Origin: JBKHBQ01 sp046542305
GTDB taxonomy: Bacteria > Bacteroidota > Bacteroidia > Bacteroidales > 4484-276
DNA length: 13,748 nt
Assembly: GCA_046542305.1 (NCBI GenBank)
Contig: JBKHBQ010000088.1
Location: 1 to 13,748 of the forward strand
Direction of reading: 5' to 3'
Shown here: positions 7,448 through 13,748 of the stretch, piece after piece
Layout of the letters: every line of letters begins with the position of its first letter
Numbering within the stretch: the stretch's first letter is position 1
Notes under the pieces: model-generated
The model's input: only the letters and a program-made list of their open reading frames with translations
The model's database searches: none
Told to the model about the DNA's origin: nothing
Translations under genes and position numbers: made by a program

Positions 7448-7571
7448 ACCTTCTAATTGCTTATAGGCACCACAACCCTGATGAACCTGATGGCCCGAGC
7501 GGATCTCCACCTGATATGTGACATTCACCCTAAGCAGCCGTACATGATTGTTCCCTGATGATCAATGCATA

Positions 7572-7832
7572 TCAGCCGCATTTCAAAGCCTCGCTTGCAT
7601 CTTCTTCAGTTTCCCTCCTCTCACCAGAACCTGTATAAACATTGGTACCATAATTTATCTTAAGGTTGTAATAAAAATCCCCTTCAGGCAATTTCAGGAA
7701 TTCGGCAAACCATCCCGGCTCGTGGTCACGGGCGGTAAACCAGGTGACTGTATCAGCCGTTTCCGGGGGAACTTTCCCATTATGTGCCAACAAAAGAATT
7801 GAATGAAAGTTTAGTGTTTTATCTGATCTCAC
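7572..7832 (-). CDS. Weak hypothetical reading frame, possible gene remnant
   Basis: This is the only candidate in the 443-base gap 7448-7890. It has 86 codons from a GTG at 7832 and stays open upstream for 12 more codons to a stop near 7869, without any in-frame ATG. The predicted residues include VTWFTARDHEPGWFAEFLKLPEGDFYYNLKINYGTN, whose composition looks protein-like: many Trp/Phe/Tyr, mixed charge, no low-complexity bias. I do not recognise the family. There is no signal peptide, promoter or convincing start. It could be the 3' end of a decayed gene or a chance frame. The rest of the gap shows nothing I can name. Confidence 0.3.
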   Translation of the reverse strand: MRSDKTLNFHSILLLAHNGKVPPETADTVTWFTARDHEPGWFAEFLKLPEGDFYYNLKINYGTNVYTGSGERRETEEDASEALKCG

Positions 7833-7890
7833 GGACTCTTCATTTAATATGATTTTATTATTTTTACATCAATCTTTCAGGAATTGAGTT

Positions 7891-10791
7891 ATGAACAAAT
7901 GGGGCCTGCACATTTTAACTTTGTTTACTCTATATATTTTACTGTTGTTATCCGCCTCAGCCGCTGCTCAAGTAAAACCGACCGGTATCCCCTTTATCAG
8001 AAATTATGTAACCAGTAACATTCCTGCCGGTTCACAAACCTGGATGATCGATATCAGCACAGAAGGACTGGCATATTTTGCCAACAATGACGGCATGCTC
8101 GAATTCGACGGCACCACGTGGAAAGTTTATCCCCTCCCCCAGGGCAGTGTGGTTCGCAGCGTAAAAACCACCGGGGACGGCAGGATTTATGCCGGCGGGT
8201 TTAACGAATTCGGATACTTTCTGCCCGGAAATTATAAAAGCCTTGAATTTCATTCGCTTGAAGATTTACTGCCGCTCTACCAAAGAGATTTTGGAGATGT
8301 TTGGAAAATCCACAAAGTGCCGCAGGGCATTGTATTCCAATCGTACGAACAACTGATGATCTACAGTGAAAACGAAATCACGGTAGTCGATGCTCCCGAA
8401 ACATTTCACTTTTCCTATGTGGTACATGGCGAACTGTACCTGGTCGATCAAACAGAAGGGCTGTTCAGGCTTGCCAACGACCGGCTGGTGAGAGTTCCCG
8501 GCACCGCACTTCTCCAAGGCCAACTGCTGTGGGCCATGCTGCCAAAAGGCAACAACATCCTGATGGCCACCACCGATAACGGCATTTACGAATTCGACGG
8601 ACTACGTCTGAGGGAATGGAAAAACCCGGTGTCTGAAATGCTTATTGCAAAGCAGGTTTATAGTGCCCTGCCGGTAAATGAATCTACTTATGCATTCGGA
8701 ACTATCCAGGACGGACTAATCATTTCCGATACGGCAGGAAATGTAATTCAGCATATCAACCTTGACAAGGGCCTGCAAAACAGCACGGTACTCAGCCTTA
8801 ACCAGGATCAGTACGGCAATTTGTGGCTCGGCCTCGATAACGGGATCGACTATGTGGAAATCAGTTCCCCGCTTACCTTCTTCTCCCATTACAATAACAT
8901 CAGCGCCGGCTACGCGGCAGTGCTACATGATAACGACCTGCTCTTCGGAACCAATCAGGGGGTATTCGCGCACAACTGGGACCAATTGAAAAGTGGGGGA
9001 AGCAACCACGAATTCAGCCTGATCCAGGGAACACAGGGACAGGTGTGGAGCCTTGAAAATATCGATGGAACCCTTTTCTGCGGACACAATTCGGGAGTTT
9101 ATCTCATTGAAAACAGGCAGGCAAGACAAATTTCAGATATTCAGGGTGGCTGGACATTCATAAAACCGGAAGGAAAGAACAACCTGGTAATTTGCGGAAC
9201 CTACAGCGGACTTACCAGCATCGAGAAACGCAACAACAAATGGCAACCCGCCAAACGGATCAAAGGGTTCAGGGAATCATCAAGGTTTTTGGTTAATGAT
9301 ATCAACAGAACACTTTGGATGAGCCACGGTTATAAGGGTGTTTTCAGGATTCACCTTAATGAAGCCTTCGACAGTGTGGTAAGGGTGGATTTTTTTAACA
9401 GCGACCACGGCTTTCCGTCAAACCGGGATATCAATGTTTTTGAAATTTCCGGCAGGATCATATTCACCACAGCAGAAGGCTTTTACAAATATGATCCCCG
9501 CATCAACAAAATGATCCCCGACGAGGAAATGAATGATTTGTTCCCGGATAAAAGGATCATTATTGTGCATGAAGATCAGAAGGGAAACATCTGGTATTTC
9601 ACCCCGGAAGATACCGGCGTGCTGAGATTGCAGGAGGACGGAAGCTATGTGAATGTAGATGTGCCTTTCAGGGAACTGAGCGGACGGTTTATCAAGTGGT
9701 TTCAAATGGTGTATCCCCTCGATGAAACCAATGTGTTTTTCGGTCTTCAAAACGGAATGGTGCATTATACGCCTGATTATCCCAAGAACTACAACAAACC
9801 ATTTTCGGCCTTCATTCGCAACGTAAGCCTGTCGGGGTCCGATTCGTCGGTATATACCGGAAAGGGTTTGGGTAATCCGGTGATCAGGGAAATCCCCTAC
9901 CGCTACAACGATCTGCAATTCAGTTTTGCCGCCAACGATTTCGAAAATCCCGCCGGCCTGATGTTTGCCACCCGGCTCGAGAATTTCGATGAAAACTGGA
10001 CTTCGTGGCAGCAACGTAACATTCGTGAATTCACCAACCTCAGAAGGGGCACCTACACGTTCAGCATAAAAGCCAGAAATATCTTTGGTGGTGAAAGCAG
10101 CCCGGCCACCCTCACCTTCGAAATCGGCCCCCCGTGGTACATGAGCTGGTGGGCTTTCGTGTTGTATGTTATTCTGTTTCTGCTGCTGATTTTTGCGCTT
10201 GTAAAGTATATCCGCTACCGGATGGAAAAATCGAAAAAACAAGAAGAGGAACGCCAAAAAAGGCTTTTCAGGGAAAGAGAGAAACAACTGCAAACCGAAG
10301 CCCTGAAATCTGAGAAAGAACTTATCAGGCTGCGCAACGAAAAACTCAGATCGGAAATGATCCAGAAAGACAAGGAACTGGCCAACAACACCATGCAAAT
10401 GATCCAGAAAAACAAGTCGCTGTCTTCGATCAAAAAAGACCTTCTGAAATTGTCACGCGATATCGGCGACGATATCATTACCGGACAAGTCCAATCGATG
10501 GTGAGAAAAATAAACCGTGATATGGATTCCGACAGGCAGTGGGAAGTGTTCGAAAGCCATTTCGAAAGCGTTCATGAGGAATTCCTGAAACGCCTTAAAG
10601 CAAAATACCCTGATCTTACTCCGCGCGAACTGAAACTTTGCGCCTACCTCAGATTAAACATCTCGAGCAAGGAAATCGCCACGCTGATGAATATTTCAAC
10701 CAGAGGCGTGGAAATAAGCCGCTACAGGCTGCGAAAAAAACTCCGGCTTGAACACGATATCAATCTTACGGAATTTATCATCAGTTTTTAA
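7891..10791 (+). CDS. Membrane-spanning propeller/Y_Y_Y/LuxR-type regulator (PUL regulator)
   Basis: A 966-residue one-component sensor-regulator. It has a signal or anchor segment at 1-26 (ending ASAAAQ), a large periplasmic beta-propeller at about 30-650, and a Y_Y_Y immunoglobulin-like domain at about 671-746 (NDLQFSFAANDFENP...FSIKARN). Reg_prop-type blades are visible, for example LSLNQDQYGNLWLGLDNGI from about 301 and GNIWYFT. Then come a membrane helix at about 753-775 (WWAFVLYVILFLLLIFALV), a charged coiled coil at about 780-850, and a C-terminal LuxR-type helix-turn-helix at about 907-966 (LTPRELKLCAYL, SSKEIATLMNISTRGVEISRYRLRKKL). There is no histidine-kinase or receiver domain, so it differs from hybrid two-component systems and resembles the SusR-type layout: ligand sensing outside, DNA binding inside. 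Its position directly upstream of a susC-like gene, on the same strand, suggests it controls that gene in response to a glycan or its breakdown product. The ligand is unknown. Confidence 0.93.
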   Translation: MNKWGLHILTLFTLYILLLLSASAAAQVKPTGIPFIRNYVTSNIPAGSQTWMIDISTEGLAYFANNDGMLEFDGTTWKVYPLPQGSVVRSVKTTGDGRIYAGGFNEFGYFLPGNYKSLEFHSLEDLLPLYQRDFGDVWKIHKVPQGIVFQSYEQLMIYSENEITVVDAPETFHFSYVVHGELYLVDQTEGLFRLANDRLVRVPGTALLQGQLLWAMLPKGNNILMATTDNGIYEFDGLRLREWKNPVSEMLIAKQVYSALPVNESTYAFGTIQDGLIISDTAGNVIQHINLDKGLQNSTVLSLNQDQYGNLWLGLDNGIDYVEISSPLTFFSHYNNISAGYAAVLHDNDLLFGTNQGVFAHNWDQLKSGGSNHEFSLIQGTQGQVWSLENIDGTLFCGHNSGVYLIENRQARQISDIQGGWTFIKPEGKNNLVICGTYSGLTSIEKRNNKWQPAKRIKGFRESSRFLVNDINRTLWMSHGYKGVFRIHLNEAFDSVVRVDFFNSDHGFPSNRDINVFEISGRIIFTTAEGFYKYDPRINKMIPDEEMNDLFPDKRIIIVHEDQKGNIWYFTPEDTGVLRLQEDGSYVNVDVPFRELSGRFIKWFQMVYPLDETNVFFGLQNGMVHYTPDYPKNYNKPFSAFIRNVSLSGSDSSVYTGKGLGNPVIREIPYRYNDLQFSFAANDFENPAGLMFATRLENFDENWTSWQQRNIREFTNLRRGTYTFSIKARNIFGGESSPATLTFEIGPPWYMSWWAFVLYVILFLLLIFALVKYIRYRMEKSKKQEEERQKRLFREREKQLQTEALKSEKELIRLRNEKLRSEMIQKDKELANNTMQMIQKNKSLSSIKKDLLKLSRDIGDDIITGQVQSMVRKINRDMDSDRQWEVFESHFESVHEEFLKRLKAKYPDLTPRELKLCAYLRLNISSKEIATLMNISTRGVEISRYRLRKKLRLEHDINLTEFIISF

Positions 10792-10798
10792 CTCTGCA

Positions 10799-10960
10799 CA
10801 AGAAAACAAAGATTCCTTTTCTATTTTGCTCCTTTTGTTATACCTGAATGGATCAGGACAGCATCTTACTGATCGGGATTATGTTAACAAGGTTGACAGC
10901 CTGCTTTCGCAGATGACCCTGGAAGAGAATGTTAACCGGATATTTTCTTTACTTCCTTAA
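10799..10960 (+). pseudogene. 5' remnant of a GH3 glycosidase (beta-glucosidase-like) gene
   Basis: The short frame immediately after the regulator encodes a hydrophobic, signal-peptide-like stretch (SILLLLLYLNGSGQ) followed by TDRDYVNKVDSLLSQMTLEE (10868-10927). The pattern VDSLLSxMTLEEK is the characteristic start of family 3 glycoside hydrolases such as BglX. Similarity stops right after MTLEE: the expected KVGQM is NVNRIFSLLP and a stop at 10958-10960, and only AT-rich non-coding sequence follows. No ATG lies in frame between the regulator stop and the hydrophobic stretch. A different frame reads KKTKIPF at 10800-10820, as if the original start had been altered and shifted. The rest of the enzyme (normally 700-800 residues) is absent. 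I interpret it as a large deletion scar in a PUL. Confidence 0.65.
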
Positions 10961-11004
10961 TATTCATAATTTCCTGATTTATATTTTGGCATAGCTCACA
11001 CATC

Positions 11005-11022
11005 TGCAAATTACATGCAAAT
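11005..11022. repeat. Direct repeat TGCAAAT, 11 bp apart
   Basis: TGCAAAT occurs at 11005-11011 and again at 11016-11022, an 11-bp offset (one helical turn), in the AT-rich spacer between the GH3 remnant and the susC promoter. It could be a protein-binding site on one face of the helix. Short enough to be chance. Confidence 0.35.
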
Positions 11023-11070
11023 GAGAAAACGCTAAATGCATCAAAAGCAGTTTTTAACATCCTGATTATA

Positions 11071-11137
11071 AATACTATTGAAAGTATTAGATGTAGTTTT
11101 GATGTAGTTAAAAAGATTATATGATGAGTTTTTGATG
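11071..11137. promoter_or_regulatory. Inverted repeat and phased GATG repeats upstream of the susC promoter
   Basis: An inverted repeat AATACT-N6-AGTATT lies at 11071-11088. Directly after it are two identical copies of GATGTAGTT at 11090-11098 and 11101-11109. Further GATG words begin at 11123 and 11134, so the four start at offsets 0, 11, 33 and 44. All lie on the same face of the helix, and the last ends 11 bases before the -33 element. This position (about -50 to -115 from the predicted transcription start) suits an activator site, and the adjacent LuxR-type regulator is the obvious candidate. The binding partner is inferred. Confidence 0.5.
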
Positions 11138-11148
11138 GTACTCGATAT

Positions 11149-11180
11149 TTTGTAATCGCAGTTATAACAAATTACATTTG
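11149..11180 (+). promoter_or_regulatory. Bacteroidetes-type promoter of the susC-like gene
   Basis: The -33 TTTG (11149-11152) and -7 TACATTTG (11173-11180) match the consensus TTTG / TAnnTTTG exactly, with a 20-base spacer. The predicted start of transcription is near 11185-11188, giving a leader of about 45 bases before the ATG at 11230. Confidence 0.8.
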
Positions 11181-11229
11181 TTTCTTCGGAAATCTTTATT
11201 CAATCTTCCGGGAGATAAAATTTTAATAT

Positions 11230-13748
11230 ATGATGAAAAAATCTACATTATTAACCTTCTCATTTCTCCTACTGTCGATCAGCCTCTGGGCACAGCGGGG
11301 AAATGTGTCCGGCGAGGTGATCTCGGCGGATGACGGCCTGCCGATCCCCGGTGTGACCGTTATGATTAAAAACACTTTTATCGGAACAACTACCGACATT
11401 AACGGAAACTACACCTTAAATGATATACCGATGGATTCCACCATCGTATTTTCCTTTGTGGGCATGAAGCCGGAGGAGGTGTTGTATACCGGTCAGGAAA
11501 TCATTAATGTCACCATGACGGCAGAAACCACCGCGCTTGAGGAAGTTGTGGTGATTGGTTACGGTACCGTAAAGAAAAAAGACGTTACCGGTTCCGTTTC
11601 CACCGTTGGGGCCAAAACCATTGAAGAGCTCAAACCCATCAGGGCCGAAGAAGCGCTTCAGGGTACGGTGTCGGGTGTTAATGTAACACAGCAATCGGGT
11701 GCCCCGGGCGCTGGGGTCGACATCAGGATCAGGGGGATTTCAACCAATCAGGATGCATCGCCCGTGGTGATTATCGACGGCTACCAGGGCGACCTGAACA
11801 CCCTCAACCCGAACGACATCGAAACCATCACCGTGCTGAAGGATGCCCAGGCAGCCATTTACGGTACGGTTGGGGCTAATGGGATCATTTTGGTAACCAC
11901 CAAAAGCGGCAGAAGAAATATGCCTACCAGGGTCGATATCAACAGCTCCTTTGGCATACAGGAAACCACGCGCAAGCTCCCGTTGCTCAACGCCACAGAA
12001 TATGCCGTGATCCTCAACGAGAGCTATGCCGCTGCCGGCGATCCGATTCCCTTCACCGATATTTCGGGACTGGGCGTAGGAACAAACTGGCAGGATGACC
12101 TATTTGAAACGGCGCCGATCACCGACAACAACATCAGGGTTTCGGGAGGTTCTGAAAAGATGAACTATTCGGTGAGTGCTTCAGATCTCCGGCAGGAAGG
12201 AATCATCGGCAGGGATAAATCGGGCTACCAGCGAAATACAGCCCGCATGGCCATGGACGCCGACCTCACCGACTGGCTTACCTTTAACTCATCTTTAAAT
12301 TATACTTACATCAACCGCAAATCATTTAACGATTTCGGACTCGGGTCAGTACTTTTCAATGCCGTGAACATGCCCCCCACCGTCCCGATTTATGGACCGG
12401 GGGCAGATTTTTATCCGGCTCCGGCAAATGTAGGAATTGAAATAATCAATCCCCTGCAGCAAATAGCAAACACCTACAATGATTACAATCTTGATAAATG
12501 GAGCGGCAATGTAGGCCTGGAAGCCAAATTTGCACAGCATTTTACGGCAACGGCACGAATTGGCTTTAACAACACCACCGCCAAATACAAATCCTTTTCG
12601 AAAAAAGTGGATTATGGCGGAAAAGTATTCGATGTTACGCGGAGCAGTGTTTATCAGAGCCGTGAAAATTTTAACGATTATACCTTCGATGCTTTTGTAA
12701 CCTATGACAATACGTTCAATGATCATCATGTTACAGGAACTGTAGGTACCACCGTGTTTAAAACCTGGGGCGACAATCTGAATGCGACAGGCTTTGACGT
12801 TCCCAACAATTCCTGGGATTTTGCCGATATTAGCCTGGCCAGAGGTTTAAACACCTCACTGGCCACGGGATCGGGAGCTTACGATCAGCGCAGGCTTTCA
12901 TATTTTGCACGGGGCCAGTATGATTTCATGGGAAAATACCTTGCATCTTTGATGATCAGGCGGGATGCTTCAACAAAATTCGGCCCCGACAACCGGGTAG
13001 CATATTTCCCGTCGGCAACCCTCGGCTGGATCATTTCCGAAGAAGCATTTATGGACGGATTCAACAACATGAACCTCCTGAAATTAAGGTTAAGCTATGG
13101 TATCCTGGGTTCCGACAAGATCGGCAATTACCGGTACATTTCGCTGCTCAGCGGTGAAGGCGCCTATGTGTTGGATAATCAGCTTGTAAATGGAAGGGCC
13201 ATCGGTCCGCTGGCCAACTCTTCCATCAAGTGGGAAGAATCAAAACAGTTCGACATTGGTATCGACATGAATTTCTTCAACGATCGCCTCGAGTTTACGG
13301 CCGATTATTTCGACAAGGAAACTGCAAACCTGCTTATCGATGATATTCCGGTGTCGGGAATTTTCGGGATCAGAGCACCCGGCGCTGCCGGCCCTACGGC
13401 CAATGCAGGCACCGTTCGCAACAGCGGTTTCGAATTCTCGGTGGGATACCGAGGCATGATCGGCAGCAATTTCAGCTATCAGGTCAACTACAATCTTACG
13501 GCGCTCGAAAATGAAGTCCTCGAAGTAAATAACGGAACCGGATTCGTTGAAGGCGGAAGCTTTGGCGTTGGCCAGCCCGCACCCGCCCGCATGGAGGTCG
13601 GCTTCCCGATCGGTTACTTCTACGGCTACCAGACCGACGGCATCTTCCAGAGCCAGGCCGAAGTGGACGAACATCCCTCGCAAACTGCCCTTGGCGCCGA
13701 GGCTCAGCCGGGCGAATGTTCGGCCGAGCGCATCGGCGATCGACTGCC
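11230..13748 (+). CDS. SusC-like TonB-dependent outer-membrane receptor, truncated by window end
   Basis: Outer-membrane transporter of the SusC/RagA type, which imports oligosaccharides or peptides with a SusD-like lid using TonB energy. There are 839 codons in the window without a stop; family members are usually about 1000 residues, so the end of the barrel is missing. In order: signal peptide (about 1-22, ending WAQ), a carboxypeptidase-regulatory-like domain (about 25-98: VSGEVISADDGLPIPGVTVMIKN, GTTTDINGNYTL), TonB-box-like LEEVVVIGYGTVKKKDVTGSVS (103-124), the plug domain (about 125-230, with GTVSGVNV, IRIRGIST, VIIDGY, IETITVLKDAQAAIYG, GANGIILVTTKSG), then the beta-barrel (RRDASTKFGPDNRVAYFPSATLGWIISEE, LKLRLSYGILGSDKIGNYRY, KWEESKQFDIGIDMNFF, IGYFYGYQTDGIFQ). 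ATG codons at 11230 and 11233 are both possible. susD is expected just beyond the right edge. The last ~38 bases do not match the expected continuation. Confidence 0.95.
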   Translation, partial: MMKKSTLLTFSFLLLSISLWAQRGNVSGEVISADDGLPIPGVTVMIKNTFIGTTTDINGNYTLNDIPMDSTIVFSFVGMKPEEVLYTGQEIINVTMTAETTALEEVVVIGYGTVKKKDVTGSVSTVGAKTIEELKPIRAEEALQGTVSGVNVTQQSGAPGAGVDIRIRGISTNQDASPVVIIDGYQGDLNTLNPNDIETITVLKDAQAAIYGTVGANGIILVTTKSGRRNMPTRVDINSSFGIQETTRKLPLLNATEYAVILNESYAAAGDPIPFTDISGLGVGTNWQDDLFETAPITDNNIRVSGGSEKMNYSVSASDLRQEGIIGRDKSGYQRNTARMAMDADLTDWLTFNSSLNYTYINRKSFNDFGLGSVLFNAVNMPPTVPIYGPGADFYPAPANVGIEIINPLQQIANTYNDYNLDKWSGNVGLEAKFAQHFTATARIGFNNTTAKYKSFSKKVDYGGKVFDVTRSSVYQSRENFNDYTFDAFVTYDNTFNDHHVTGTVGTTVFKTWGDNLNATGFDVPNNSWDFADISLARGLNTSLATGSGAYDQRRLSYFARGQYDFMGKYLASLMIRRDASTKFGPDNRVAYFPSATLGWIISEEAFMDGFNNMNLLKLRLSYGILGSDKIGNYRYISLLSGEGAYVLDNQLVNGRAIGPLANSSIKWEESKQFDIGIDMNFFNDRLEFTADYFDKETANLLIDDIPVSGIFGIRAPGAAGPTANAGTVRNSGFEFSVGYRGMIGSNFSYQVNYNLTALENEVLEVNNGTGFVEGGSFGVGQPAPARMEVGFPIGYFYGYQTDGIFQSQAEVDEHPSQTALGAEAQPGECSAERIGDRL

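Noticed and set aside
7100..7528. Minus-strand frame with Ala/Ser-rich product opposite the TPM protein's Gly-rich tail
   Set aside because: The Ala/Ser richness is the reverse reading of GGC/GGT-rich glycine codons; a shadow, not a gene.
9418..10398. Long antisense frame (326 codons) opposite the regulator
   Set aside because: The sense strand encodes recognisable propeller, Y_Y_Y and membrane domains; the antisense product has no recognisable domain and is explained by codon bias.
11230..13710. Possible frameshift in the susC-like gene
   Set aside because: Manual translation is continuous through all expected domains up to about 13710; no interruption found.

Overview
This window looks like chromosomal DNA from a member of the Bacteroidota, most likely an anaerobic or environmental Bacteroidales/Marinilabiliales-type lineage. 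The sequence evidence is a SusC-like TonB-dependent receptor, a propeller/Y_Y_Y/LuxR-type membrane regulator found next to such receptors, an HtpG with Bacteroidetes-like sequence, two good matches to the Bacteroidetes promoter (-33 TTTG, -7 TAnnTTTG), and start codons without a strong Shine-Dalgarno sequence. Genus-level placement is not possible from this alone.

Layout. 1-229 is an intergenic array of degenerate ~98 bp repeats carrying the 13-base palindrome GCTGTCWGACAGC. 229-3052 (minus strand) is a housekeeping block: an alpha/beta hydrolase, then cysteine synthase (cysK) and serine O-acetyltransferase (cysE), the last two 11 bp apart. 3133-3338 is a self-contained tRNA-Ser(GCU) unit with its own promoter and terminator. 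3339-5438 holds htpG, preceded by three dyad symmetries. 5516-7447 is a tight three-gene cluster: LemA, a short cytoplasmic TPM-domain protein, and an exported TPM-domain protein with a Gly-rich tail. 7448-7890 is a gap with one weak minus-strand reading frame of unknown origin.

7891 to the right edge is a polysaccharide-utilisation-locus (PUL)-type segment: a 966-residue membrane-spanning regulator with a sensor propeller outside and a LuxR-type DNA-binding domain inside, a 5' fragment of a GH3 glycosidase gene (apparently a deletion remnant), a regulatory region with helically phased GATG repeats, a strong promoter, and a susC-like receptor running off the window end. The model I infer is that the regulator senses a glycan or its breakdown product in the periplasm and switches on susC from the adjacent promoter. 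The expected susD and enzyme genes would lie beyond the right edge.

The most interesting items are the GH3 gene fossil between regulator and receptor, the 11-bp-phased GATG array just upstream of the susC promoter, the dyads ahead of htpG, and the palindromic repeat array at the left edge. The last ~38 bases of the window do not look like the expected continuation of a SusC protein and may be a contig-end error.
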